From Thermoplasmata archaeon (GTDB lineage Archaea; Thermoplasmatota; Thermoplasmata; Halarchaeoplasmatales; Halarchaeoplasmataceae): DNA of 26,641 nt. How positions within the stretch are numbered: position 1 is the first letter of the stretch; each line of letters starts with the position of its first letter. A program made the position numbers and the translations under genes. The notes beneath the pieces were generated by a model that worked only from the letters and a program-made list of their open reading frames with translations, was not told where the DNA came from and searched no databases. The stretch covers positions 1-26,641 of the forward strand of contig JAFDTP010000018.1 in the NCBI GenBank assembly GCA_019594195.1, written 5' to 3'. Shown here one piece after another: positions 1-7,547 of this stretch.

Positions 1-1
1 C

Positions 2-76
2 ATAATCGGATTGATAATAGCCGCGTTCGTGATCGGAATCGGTGTCGGTGTAATTTGGAGTAAAAAAGGCTATTAA
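2..76 (+). CDS. C-terminal end of a membrane-anchored protein (partial)
   Basis: Reading frame 2 is open from the left edge to a TAA at 74-76 and encodes 24 residues. They form one hydrophobic stretch (IIGLIIAAFVIGIGVGVIW) followed by the short basic tail SKKGY. This is the usual C-terminal anchor of a secreted or surface protein, or the last transmembrane helix of a membrane protein. Glycines and alanines are spaced through the helix. Everything upstream is outside the window, so the function is unknown. The T-rich terminator just downstream supports a genuine gene end here. Confidence 0.55.
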   Translation: MIGLIIAAFVIGIGVGVIWSKKGY

Positions 77-80
77 AACC

Positions 81-110
81 TATTTTTCTGTTTTATTTTC
101 TCTTACTTTT
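81..110 (+). terminator. T-rich archaeal-type terminator
   Basis: About two thirds of these 30 bases are T, in several runs of 4-5, starting 5 bases after the stop of the upstream partial gene. Archaeal RNA polymerase terminates on such oligo-T tracts without a hairpin. It separates the upstream gene from the ABC operon. Confidence 0.5.
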
Positions 111-186
111 CATCGAAACTTTCTGTTAAATTCGAAAAAGTGATTACATAGAAATCGATGATAATAAAAAATCGGACGTGTAAAAG

Positions 187-828
187 ATGGAACAACACCT
201 GATAAAGACTGAAGGGGTCACTAAGACCTACCGATCGAACATGCCATTTTTTGGTCGTGATGAAGAAGTTCTAAAAGGTGTCGATTTTGAAGTAGACAGA
301 GGGGAGATAATAGGCATTGTTGGAGAAAACGGCTCTGGCAAATCCACTTTTATGAAGATATTAACAGGGGTCTTAAAACAGGATGGAGGAACAGTAGAAA
401 GGAATGGAAAGATAGGTTGGTGTCCTCAGGAGAAATTGCTGTATGAAAGATTGACGGTCGGAGAAATTTTCACCCTTTTTGGCACCGGATACGAGATGGA
501 CAGAGTAGAGATCAAAAATGCCGAAGAGAAGTTGGCTCAACGATTCGGTTTTGAAGATTATTTAGATTATCAGGTCGATAAATTGAGCGAAGGGGTCAAG
601 CAGAAGGTCAATCTTTCTATAGCCCTGATGCATGATCCCGACTTACTTCTTCTAGATGAACCGTATGAAGGTTTCGATTGGAATACTTATCTTAAATTTT
701 GGGATATGACAGAGGAGCTGATAGAAGACGAAAGATCTATCGTGGTCATATCTCACTTCGTAAATGAGAGGGAGAGATTCGACAGCATATACGAACTAGA
801 GGATGGTTTATTGAGAAAGGAGAAGTGA
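187..828 (+). CDS. ABC transporter ATP-binding protein
   Basis: This is the cytoplasmic nucleotide-binding subunit of an ABC-2-type exporter, 213 residues long, which is short but complete for the family. The Walker A motif GENGSGKST lies at residues 46-54, the Q-loop Gln is near 81 (CPQE), Walker B (LLLLDEP) at 153-159 and the switch His at 190 (ISH). The ABC signature at 133-137 is LSEGV instead of LSGGQ, so the second position after Ser is Glu. The stop overlaps the GTG start of the first membrane subunit by 3 bases (GTGA), and a second membrane gene follows, so the three form one operon. The substrate cannot be told from sequence. Confidence 0.93.
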   Translation: MEQHLIKTEGVTKTYRSNMPFFGRDEEVLKGVDFEVDRGEIIGIVGENGSGKSTFMKILTGVLKQDGGTVERNGKIGWCPQEKLLYERLTVGEIFTLFGTGYEMDRVEIKNAEEKLAQRFGFEDYLDYQVDKLSEGVKQKVNLSIALMHDPDLLLLDEPYEGFDWNTYLKFWDMTEELIEDERSIVVISHFVNERERFDSIYELEDGLLRKEK

Positions 829-1550
829 TAGAGATCATCGATCTTATAAAAGTGAATGTGTCCGCCTTCTTCCGTAGACCGGTCAATATGGGTCTTATAG
901 TGTTGGGCATACCCGTGGTCATTTATGGATTCTACGTTTTCATGAGGGCACTCCCGGACTTCATCTTCCCTGAGATCTCGGCTGAGATCGGAGCCGCAGC
1001 GGGTTCTCTATTCGCGGTCGTCTTTTTGGTAGGATTAGTCGGTCTGTTTCAGATCATCTCCTCGTTAGAGGCGGATAGAAGACTTTCCATCTCAGGATTC
1101 TCGATGTACAACATCTTGATAGGACGCTTTTTAGGCATATTAATAATCAGTACGATGATCTCCATCTTTTCACTAGTCGTTATGTCTTATTGGGTTTTGG
1201 CGCGATCTTATTCACGGGCTTTTTTAGTCCTGGTACTTTCAGGGTTTTTGTACGGTCTTATAGGTGTTTTGATAGGTTCTTTGATCCAAAAGGAACTAGA
1301 GGCCTCTCTTTTATTGATATTTATCGCAGATCTAGATGTATTTTTAGGTACGGGATTTTTGGATTTTGAGTCCACTATCGTAGAATATTTTCCTCTCAAT
1401 TCTCCCAGTCACTTACTCCAAACTGCTGTTTTGGATGGGTACGTGGATAGTTCTCATCTACTGGTATTGGTAGTATACATCTTGCTGTTCCTTTACTTTT
1501 CGACGCTTGCCTTTGGAAAAGCATCATCTGATGAGAGGGGATGGATTTGA
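825..1550 (+). CDS. ABC-2-type transporter membrane subunit
   Basis: This 241-residue hydrophobic protein has about six membrane helices, with clear ones near residues 23-40, 55-80, 100-125, 133-155, 158-175 and 208-230. It starts with GTG inside the stop of the ATPase gene, so it is probably translated by coupling. Size, topology and position identify it as the membrane half of the exporter. It lacks a large external loop, unlike the other ABC permease in this window at 24599-26017. It overlaps the next membrane gene by 10 bases. Substrate unknown; the family call rests on context and topology more than on motifs. Confidence 0.82.
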   Translation: MIEIIDLIKVNVSAFFRRPVNMGLIVLGIPVVIYGFYVFMRALPDFIFPEISAEIGAAAGSLFAVVFLVGLVGLFQIISSLEADRRLSISGFSMYNILIGRFLGILIISTMISIFSLVVMSYWVLARSYSRAFLVLVLSGFLYGLIGVLIGSLIQKELEASLLLIFIADLDVFLGTGFLDFESTIVEYFPLNSPSHLLQTAVLDGYVDSSHLLVLVVYILLFLYFSTLAFGKASSDERGWI

Positions 1551-2290
1551 AAGACTTTGATGTTTTCAGAACTTTGACAATATATCACTTCAAGCAGATA
1601 TTCAGGAGTAAGTTATTGGTCGTATTGATGTTTTTACTCCCTATCTATTTCATCACCACCATGAACATAGTGCATCCTGAAAGACCGATAATGGTACCGA
1701 TAGGAGATGCTCTCGCCGTAGAGATGTTATCTGATCTAGCGACGATGACTGTAGTGACCGTTGTCGTCTCTCTTTTGTGTGGTGTCTTCGGTTTTTTCAT
1801 AATACAAGAGAGCGATATCGATCCAAGATTGAAAATAGTAGGATTCAGCGATCTTGAGGTAGTTGGATCCAAATTGTTATTACTTTTAGGAGTGGTTTTG
1901 TTCACAACCGCTTTCTCTTTCCTCGTGATGTTTTATCTAACTATCCCGGAAAACATATCTTGGTTCATCATCGGTGTTTTACTTGCTGGAGCCAACTATT
2001 CTTTTATAGGCGTTATAGCCGGGCTTTACTTGAACAAGCTTCCGGGCATGTACCTCATGCTGTTCATGCCAACTTTGGACTTGATGCTATTCCAGAGTCC
2101 GATGGTTGATCGCGATCTGATAGGAGGATGGGTAAAATATCTCCCAGGTTATAATCCCATGAGGGTGGTGTTGAGAGCATCACTAGGGATCGATCAACAG
2201 ATGAGCATCATCTTTTATTCACTTTTCTTCTTAGCTATCTTGATCGTAGCTACTCTTGTTATATTTTACGTAAAAGTAAACAGTAAATAG
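1541..2290 (+). CDS. ABC-2-type transporter membrane subunit, second permease
   Basis: This is a 249-residue polytopic membrane protein with about six predicted helices, preceded by an amphipathic N-terminal segment (DVFRTLTIYHFKQIFRSKLL) typical of ABC-2 permeases. The ATG at 1541 overlaps the end of the previous gene, with a purine-rich GAGAGGGG sequence just upstream as ribosome-binding site. The two permeases differ clearly in sequence, so the exporter is probably a heterodimer of membrane subunits driven by the single ATPase. The operon ends here, followed by a stem-loop shared with the convergent stress-protein gene. Confidence 0.82.
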   Translation: MDLKDFDVFRTLTIYHFKQIFRSKLLVVLMFLLPIYFITTMNIVHPERPIMVPIGDALAVEMLSDLATMTVVTVVVSLLCGVFGFFIIQESDIDPRLKIVGFSDLEVVGSKLLLLLGVVLFTTAFSFLVMFYLTIPENISWFIIGVLLAGANYSFIGVIAGLYLNKLPGMYLMLFMPTLDLMLFQSPMVDRDLIGGWVKYLPGYNPMRVVLRASLGIDQQMSIIFYSLFFLAILIVATLVIFYVKVNSK

Positions 2291-2295
2291 GATCA

Positions 2296-2323
2296 GACTG
2301 AAAAATTTAGTTTGTATTCAGTC
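2296..2323. terminator. Stem-loop between convergent genes, possible bidirectional terminator
   Basis: A perfect 7-bp inverted repeat, GACTGAA at 2296-2302 and TTCAGTC at 2317-2323, encloses a 14-base A/T-rich loop. It sits exactly between the ABC operon stop and the convergent stress-protein stop, and overlaps the latter. Position suggests termination or 3'-end protection on both strands; the stem is only 3 GC pairs strong. Confidence 0.35.
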
Positions 2324-3124
2324 ACCAGTCAACAATATCGGTATCTCAGCTTCTGCTATGATCTCTCTCTCGAGCTTACTAAGGGAAAGTTTAGGGAATA
2401 TACGATGAAGCTTGTATAAGATCCCCTTTCTACCTCGACTTCCTATCAAGAAATCGAAATCTCTCATCCTATCTATTATCTCCTGATCAGAAGCGCCTTT
2501 CTTTATCTCGAGCGTATAGTCAACATCCATCTGTTCAGCTCTCTTTTTGATCCTTCTCGAAGAGGGACCGGGATCATCATCATCGAAATGAAAAGTGGTC
2601 AAACTTGCGTCGAAATGGTGAGCTAGATCGAGCGCGATCATCGTCGCCTCTTCAGAATAAGAACTGAAAGTTGTAGGATTGAAGATTTTGTTAGGTATCC
2701 CTGGAGGACAGCAGCGGGGGAATATGAGTGAAGGATGGCTGGTTACTTTGAGATAATTTAACGTGGTTTCTCCTATGTGTACTCTTTGAGCGCCCATCTT
2801 AGAATGGGATGCTAAAACTAATAGATCCGCATTGACTTCGTCGGCGTATTTTTTCATCTCTTTAGAGGGCACTCCCTCGGGTTTCCTAATCTCAACAGGC
2901 GATATACCCTCCTCGTTGAGGACTTCCTTCCCATCATCTAACGCTTCAGTCGCGACTTTCCTCTTTTCTTCCCTCATGGTTATGTTTTGAGGGATACTCC
3001 TGTCTGTAGTGTTCACCACACTTATCAGGTAATATTCCGAGTCGGGAAACAAATTGGTGGTGTATCTCATCGCGGTGTCCATTATCGGAGAGTCGTCAGT
3101 TGCTATTACTATTTTGTCGAACAT
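2318..3124 (-). CDS. Tandem-domain universal stress protein (UspA family)
   Basis: This is a cytoplasmic protein of two UspA-like Rossmann folds in tandem, roughly residues 1-140 and 150-268. The first begins with the classical FDKIVIATDDS strand-loop, and each domain ends in the hydrophobic strand before the C-terminus (HPSLIF; IPILLTGD). The nucleotide-binding signature G-x2-G-x9-G-S/T is degenerate in both: domain 1 has HSKMGAQRVHIGETT, and domain 2 has GSRGRKG but Pro where the last Gly should be. ATP binding is therefore uncertain. A GTG nine bases upstream (3133) is in frame, but the TATA box at 3151-3163 would place transcription start near 3131, inside or after that GTG, which favours the ATG at 3124 and a leaderless message. 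Confidence 0.88.
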   Translation of the reverse strand: MFDKIVIATDDSPIMDTAMRYTTNLFPDSEYYLISVVNTTDRSIPQNITMREEKRKVATEALDDGKEVLNEEGISPVEIRKPEGVPSKEMKKYADEVNADLLVLASHSKMGAQRVHIGETTLNYLKVTSHPSLIFPRCCPPGIPNKIFNPTTFSSYSEEATMIALDLAHHFDASLTTFHFDDDDPGPSSRRIKKRAEQMDVDYTLEIKKGASDQEIIDRMRDFDFLIGSRGRKGILYKLHRIFPKLSLSKLEREIIAEAEIPILLTGD

Positions 3125-3150
3125 CCGAATCACACTAATATATGTGTTTG

Positions 3151-3163
3151 TATTTATATATTT
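3151..3163 (-). promoter_or_regulatory. TATA-box promoter of the universal stress protein gene
   Basis: On the minus strand this reads AAATATATAAATA, an excellent archaeal TATA box, centred about 33 bases before the ATG at 3124. It is divergent from the antiporter promoter about 70 bases away. Confidence 0.55.
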
Positions 3164-3224
3164 TGGTGTTGAAGAGTATTAACTTTTGGAGTGGAGAAAA
3201 CGCTCCGTACAGAAAAATAGAGCG

Positions 3225-3237
3225 AAATATTAATATA
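3225..3237 (+). promoter_or_regulatory. TATA-box promoter of the first antiporter-like gene
   Basis: The sequence AAATATTAATATA is centred about 28 bases before the ATG at 3259, the spacing expected for a leaderless archaeal transcript. It argues against translation from the in-frame ATG at 3142, which lies upstream of this box. Confidence 0.55.
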
Positions 3238-3258
3238 CATGTACCTAAAAAACGATAT

Positions 3259-5043
3259 ATGGTCGAACTAGGATTTCCTTTCTTGTTTCTTACTATCCTT
3301 CTACCTATTTTCGTAGCTTTCCTTTTTCCCTGGCTAGATAAAAAGATAAAAGACAGGACCATATCACTGATAAGTTTTGTTTTCTTGGCGATTCCAGGTC
3401 TAACGGCATTGATGATATCTCTAACCTTCGGTTTACAACCCGGTATTGTTGGACCACCACTTTTTTCACACGACATGATAGGTTCTTTCGCGATGTATCT
3501 GGATGATTTGAACTCTCTTTTCTTTCTTGGAGTAGGCGTTGTGACCCCTATCGTGGCGATTTACTCTTTTGATGTGATGGAACACAGGATTTCCCATATG
3601 AAAAGAGAGGGTGAAAACCCACCGTCTTTAGGTTATTTTTATCTTTTTTATACACTATTTTCTACAGGGATGTTGGGTTTCGTTATGACGATCAATCTTT
3701 TCATGCAGTATATCTTTCTCAGTTTAGCACTCTTTTCTTCATTCGTTCTTATACTTCTTTACGGACACGGAGAGAGAAAACGGATCGCTAATATTTACTT
3801 GGTGTGGTCTCTCGTCGGCAGTGCGGCTTTTTTCTTAGGGGTCATCGGTCTAGGAACTGAAACCGGGACGTACAACATTTTAGATTTATCAACGCTAGAA
3901 TCAAATCTAGCTTTAGGTGAAGGACTCCCACTTTTGATACCCTTTCTGATATTTTTCGGCATGTCTATCAAGATGGCTCTTTTTGGAGTCCATATCTGGC
4001 TCCCTAAAGCCCACTCTGAAGCACCTGCTCCTGTCTCTGCTCTCCTTTCAGGGAACTTCATAGGTTTATCTGGATATGTGATGATCAGGGTAGTGGTTGA
4101 GATGTTCCCCGCTCAATCCAGGATAATGTCGCCGTACTTTTTAGTTCTAGCATTTTTCACGATGCTGTACGGCGGTTTGAATGCTATAGCACAGGACGAT
4201 CTAAAATCTTTGTTAGCCTATTCCAGCATCTCGCAGATGGGATGGATAACTTTTGGAATAGCGATCATGACTGAAAAAACGATGATGGGCGGCGCGGTAC
4301 TTTTCGTCACTCAGTCTTTCTCTTCTTCACTTCTCTTTATGGGTGCGGGTGTTATAATGGTAAAGTATGACGGACTGAGAGATATATCGAACATGGGTGA
4401 ATTGATGACTCTGAATCCTGTTCTATCCAGTCTTATAGTCGTGGGATTTTCAACACTCATAGGTGTGCCTTTCACGGTGGGCTTTTGGGGGAAAACGTTG
4501 ATATTCAGTGGCGCTACGACTGTAGCGGCGGGATACGGACCCTTATTTTTCATAGCTGTTGCTCTTGCGATAATCTTTGCAGCCGGTATAACCGCTAGTT
4601 ATTCGTTGATCACGATGAAAAGAATGCTGTTCGGTATGTTCAAAGGAGATATGGAACCACCCCATATAGGATGGTCATTTTCTACCGCAAGCATGGCTGC
4701 CGTGGGATTGACCGGAATAGTACTTTTCTTCAGTCCAGAAAGTATAATGGATACTGCTGCTATCCCAAGGTTGTCCGTCTTGACAGTCGAAGGTTTGATG
4801 TTTCTGACAGCTTTCCTCGGAGCCTACACTATATTTTCTGGAGGTATAAGATATTATCTGGTACTGTTATCTTATAAGGTCGAAGAAGAGATAATCGATG
4901 AGCTCTTTCATGAGAAGATGATTTTATGGATCGAGAAAGCAGATAAATCACTCGAAAAAGCACATCCGGCTGATTTTTCCACATATATGCTTTGGATCTT
5001 GATAGGTTTTTTAAGCGTTGTTATGATTTTGATCTTTCTTTAG
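3259..5043 (+). CDS. NuoL/MrpD-like antiporter-type membrane subunit, copy 1
   Basis: This is a 594-residue integral membrane protein of the proton-translocating NuoL/NuoN/MrpD family, with about 14 helices and a C-terminal amphipathic charged helix (around residues 530-565) before a last membrane helix. The core motif IKMALFGVHIWLP carries the TM7 lysine (Lys238), and GFWGK carries the TM12 lysine. The residue aligning with the conserved TM5 glutamate is Ser155. The frame extends upstream to 3142, but the start at 3259 is chosen because it matches the N-terminus of the tandem paralogue (MVELGFPFLF against MVVKLDFPILF) and follows a TATA box at leaderless spacing. It probably serves in an Mrp-, Mbh- or complex I-like ion-translocating complex; the partner subunits are not all visible. 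Confidence 0.88.
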   Translation: MVELGFPFLFLTILLPIFVAFLFPWLDKKIKDRTISLISFVFLAIPGLTALMISLTFGLQPGIVGPPLFSHDMIGSFAMYLDDLNSLFFLGVGVVTPIVAIYSFDVMEHRISHMKREGENPPSLGYFYLFYTLFSTGMLGFVMTINLFMQYIFLSLALFSSFVLILLYGHGERKRIANIYLVWSLVGSAAFFLGVIGLGTETGTYNILDLSTLESNLALGEGLPLLIPFLIFFGMSIKMALFGVHIWLPKAHSEAPAPVSALLSGNFIGLSGYVMIRVVVEMFPAQSRIMSPYFLVLAFFTMLYGGLNAIAQDDLKSLLAYSSISQMGWITFGIAIMTEKTMMGGAVLFVTQSFSSSLLFMGAGVIMVKYDGLRDISNMGELMTLNPVLSSLIVVGFSTLIGVPFTVGFWGKTLIFSGATTVAAGYGPLFFIAVALAIIFAAGITASYSLITMKRMLFGMFKGDMEPPHIGWSFSTASMAAVGLTGIVLFFSPESIMDTAAIPRLSVLTVEGLMFLTAFLGAYTIFSGGIRYYLVLLSYKVEEEIIDELFHEKMILWIEKADKSLEKAHPADFSTYMLWILIGFLSVVMILIFL

Positions 5044-5127
5044 ATATTTGTTATGGTAGATGGTTCAAACATCCCCTCTATTCACATAATTGTTTATATT
5101 TTATAAAAATAAAAACCAAAAAACCAA

Positions 5128-5150
5128 AAAATTAATATCACTAATGATAT
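5128..5150 (+). promoter_or_regulatory. Promoter with overlapping inverted repeat before antiporter copy 2
   Basis: The A/T-rich stretch contains ATTAATAT, like the TATA box of copy 1. It overlaps a perfect inverted repeat ATATCA-N4-TGATAT at 5135-5150, about 23-38 bases before the ATG at 5173. A second TATA-like stretch lies at 5092-5108. A regulator binding the repeat would block TBP at the nearer box. So copy 2 probably has its own promoter although copy 1 ends only 129 bases upstream. Confidence 0.4.
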
Positions 5151-5172
5151 AACAAGGAATCAATCAGATATC

Positions 5173-6960
5173 ATGGTGGTAAAACTCGATTTTCCGATAC
5201 TGTTTATATCTGTTCTGATCCCTCTATTGGGATCTTTCCTTTTCCCTATAATTCAAAAAGAAGTCGATAATAAGACTCTTTCATTTCTCTGTTTTTTCCT
5301 ACTTTCTGCACCATCGATTTCGATCCTTTTTATCTTTTTGAGATACGGATGGGTCGGGATGGTCACTGAACCCGCTTTATTTGTACATCAGGACCTTGGA
5401 TCTTTTTCTATGTATTTAGATAGATTGAGCGGACTTTACTTTTTAGGTGTTGGTTTAGTGACTCCTTTAGTCGCGCTTTATTCACGAAATCATATGGAAT
5501 ATCGGATCAGAACTATGAAAGAAGAGGAGGAAAATGTTGCATCTCTAGGAACATTTTATCTTGCATATGCAATTTTTTCAGCAACGATGATGGGTTTCGT
5601 GCTCACCACCAATTTCCTTTTACAATACGTATTTTTGAATATGACGGTGATGGCCTCTTTCCTCCTGATCCTTCTATACGGCCATGGTAATCGTCAAAGG
5701 ACCGCTCATATGTATTTGATCTGGTCCATGGTAGGCGGTGCGATCTTTTTACTCGGGATCATCGGACTTGGCTATTATTCTGGAACATTTGATTTAGTCG
5801 ACCTTGAAGCGATGGAACTGAATCTTGGTATCGGTGAGGGTCTGCCTCTTTTCATCCCATTTCTCCTGTTTTTTGGCATGTGTATCAAGAAGGCGTTGTT
5901 CGGTGTCCATATATGGCTCCCTCATGCTCATGCTGAGGCCCCGTCTCCTGTTTCTGCATTGCTCTCTCCAAATCTTATAGGTATCTCCGGTTATGCGATG
6001 ATAAGGGTTGTTTTAGATATCTTTCCGGCTCAATTCGAGCAGATGTCGATTTTCTTCTTGATTTTCGCTTTCGTCACCATGATCTATGGAGGATTGAATG
6101 CGATAGCTCAGGATGATCTAAAAAAATTGCTTGCATACGCTTCCGTTTCACAGATGGGTTGGGTGGTTTTCGGTATAGCCACCATGACTCCAGAGGGACA
6201 AGTCGGAGGTATCCTTCTTTTCGTCAAACATTCGATAAGTTTGTCCGTTCTCTTTATGGGAGCAGGTATATTAGTCGAGAAGTATGATGGTTTGAGAGAT
6301 ATATCCAATATGGGAGAACTTTTGTCCCTCCACCCAGTACTCTCAGGATTGATGATCATCGGCTTTTTAACTTTAGTTGGTTCTCCTTTGACCATGGGAT
6401 TCTGGGGAAAAGCGTTGATATTCAGTGGCGCTATCAAGATGCCATTTATCACAGGACCTTTCACTTTTATTTTGGTCGCACTAGCGATCGTTTTGGCAGG
6501 TGGAATCACAGCCGCTTATGTATTCATAACCGTAAAAAGGATGTTCTTCGGTATGTTCAAAGGAGAGATGGAACCAAAAGATATAGGATGGTCTACATCG
6601 ACTTATCCGATGGCTGTGATATCCGCGATCGGAGTGGTTCTTTTCTTTGTTCCAGGCTTTCTTTTTGGACCGGCAGAACTGCCTACTTTGCCCGTACTGA
6701 CTATTGAAGGTATGATGTTCCTAACCGCTTATTTGGGCGCTTATACAATTTTTTCTGGAGGTATCCGTTATTATCTAGTGCTTTTATCCCATAGAGTGGA
6801 AAACGACTTGATCGATAATTTTTTCCACAAAAAGATGTTATCATTTATCAAAAGATCAGACGAAGTTCTTGAACATGCTCATCTTGTAAATTTTGACACG
6901 TATCTGCTATGGCTGGTGATAGGATTTTTGGGAGTTTTATCAGCGCTGCTCTTTCTTTAA
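5173..6960 (+). CDS. NuoL/MrpD-like antiporter-type membrane subunit, copy 2
   Basis: This 595-residue membrane protein is collinear with the gene just upstream and clearly its tandem duplicate: the same length, the same loop motifs (RDISNMGELL, LNAIAQDDLKKLLAY, MFKGEMEP) and the same C-terminal amphipathic helix plus final membrane helix. The TM7 lysine (Lys239, in IKKALFGVHIWLP) and the TM12 lysine (GFWGK) are present. The TM5 glutamate position is Asn156. Copies 1 and 2 are diverged throughout, so the duplication is old and both are kept intact. The probable role is ion translocation in a multi-subunit membrane complex with the MbhE-like and MrpD genes downstream; coupling and ion are unknown. 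Confidence 0.88.
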   Translation: MVVKLDFPILFISVLIPLLGSFLFPIIQKEVDNKTLSFLCFFLLSAPSISILFIFLRYGWVGMVTEPALFVHQDLGSFSMYLDRLSGLYFLGVGLVTPLVALYSRNHMEYRIRTMKEEEENVASLGTFYLAYAIFSATMMGFVLTTNFLLQYVFLNMTVMASFLLILLYGHGNRQRTAHMYLIWSMVGGAIFLLGIIGLGYYSGTFDLVDLEAMELNLGIGEGLPLFIPFLLFFGMCIKKALFGVHIWLPHAHAEAPSPVSALLSPNLIGISGYAMIRVVLDIFPAQFEQMSIFFLIFAFVTMIYGGLNAIAQDDLKKLLAYASVSQMGWVVFGIATMTPEGQVGGILLFVKHSISLSVLFMGAGILVEKYDGLRDISNMGELLSLHPVLSGLMIIGFLTLVGSPLTMGFWGKALIFSGAIKMPFITGPFTFILVALAIVLAGGITAAYVFITVKRMFFGMFKGEMEPKDIGWSTSTYPMAVISAIGVVLFFVPGFLFGPAELPTLPVLTIEGMMFLTAYLGAYTIFSGGIRYYLVLLSHRVENDLIDNFFHKKMLSFIKRSDEVLEHAHLVNFDTYLLWLVIGFLGVLSALLFL

Positions 6961-7133
6961 AAACTGGGGACAGAGAGAAAGAATCTGATCTAAACCCGTC
7001 TTTTTATACTAAAGATACCGACCCAACTTTGAAATTTACAGAAGATATAAATACACTATTTCCAGCTAACTCTCTTATAACATTATTATATGCTGGATAT
7101 AGAACTCCTAGCTTGAAAGACGATCGGTGGCAG
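6961..7133 (+). other. Gap upstream of the MbhE-like gene with promoter-like elements
   Basis: No recognisable protein lies here, although one frame stays open across the whole gap without a normal start. TATA-like elements GATATAAATA (7045-7054) and TTATAACATTATTATATG (about 7077-7094) suggest that a new transcript begins in this gap for the small MbhE-like gene and mrpD. Confidence 0.4.
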
Positions 7134-7232
7134 ATGATGGAGAAAAGTAATATCTCGGAGGAGACTTTCGCATGTTCCATTAAGAAGTTTCTATTCTGTG
7201 GTTCACTGACTAAAAGGGAGGTGTTCGAATGA
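7134..7232 (+). CDS. Possible 32-residue upstream ORF coupled to the MbhE-like gene
   Basis: A short frame starting MMEKSNISEETF has a GGTGG ribosome-binding-like sequence 3-6 bases before its two candidate ATGs, and stops in a 4-base ATGA overlap with the next gene. That overlap is the normal operon junction in this window. The peptide has two cysteines and a basic segment, and no resemblance I recognise. It may be a leader or a coupling ORF, or chance, since the whole frame happens to be open upstream as well. Confidence 0.25.
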   Translation: MMEKSNISEETFACSIKKFLFCGSLTKREVFE

Positions 7233-7519
7233 AAAAAGTCATCTCCGTGATCGTTGTCGTTCTTTTTTTCTTGATTTTATCTTACGGACTATCACAGATG
7301 AGGCCTTTCGGTGAGCCTGAAAGCACGGAGATGCACGATCATTTTCTAGAGGACAGTCAGCCCCATGGTCAAATAAACGATTTGGTCACGGCCGTGTTGT
7401 TCGATCATATAGGACTTGATACGTTAGGTGGAGCTACGATCTTATTCTCCGCAGTATCAGGAACCATAACGGTTTTTCAGAAGTTCAAGGGATCAGATAG
7501 GAAGGAGGGAGATTATTGA
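7229..7519 (+). CDS. MbhE/MrpA C-terminal-like small membrane subunit
   Basis: The protein has 96 residues: an N-terminal membrane helix (about residues 4-21), a short hydrophilic external segment with several His and acidic residues, and a C-terminal segment containing LVTAVLFDHIGLDTLGGAT. That corresponds to the conserved VTA-V--D-RGFDTLGE motif of MbhE and the C-terminal MrpA/MrpB region, with the usual Arg replaced by Ile and the Glu by Gly. A strong GGGAGGTG ribosome-binding site precedes the ATG. mrpD follows after 28 bases, so the two are co-transcribed. It is a structural subunit of an Mrp/Mbh-like complex. The family match rests on this one motif. Confidence 0.7.
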   Translation: MKKVISVIVVVLFFLILSYGLSQMRPFGEPESTEMHDHFLEDSQPHGQINDLVTAVLFDHIGLDTLGGATILFSAVSGTITVFQKFKGSDRKEGDY

Positions 7520-7547
7520 ATCAGAGCGATGATCAGAGGAGGCTGAC

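Noticed and set aside
3188..3206. Short hairpin GGAGTG/CGCTCC in the region between the stress-protein and antiporter genes
   Set aside because: It lies upstream of the likely transcription start and contains a wobble pair, so RNA structure is unlikely to matter.
3142..3258. N-terminal extension of antiporter copy 1 from an in-frame ATG at 3142
   Set aside because: The TATA box at 3225-3237 lies inside it, and the paralogue starts exactly where the ATG at 3259 does.
6909..7133. A 107-residue protein starting inside antiporter copy 2
   Set aside because: Its ATG is within a clearly real gene, the sequence resembles nothing known, and no ribosome-binding site is seen. Only the 3' end is kept, as a low-confidence micro-ORF.
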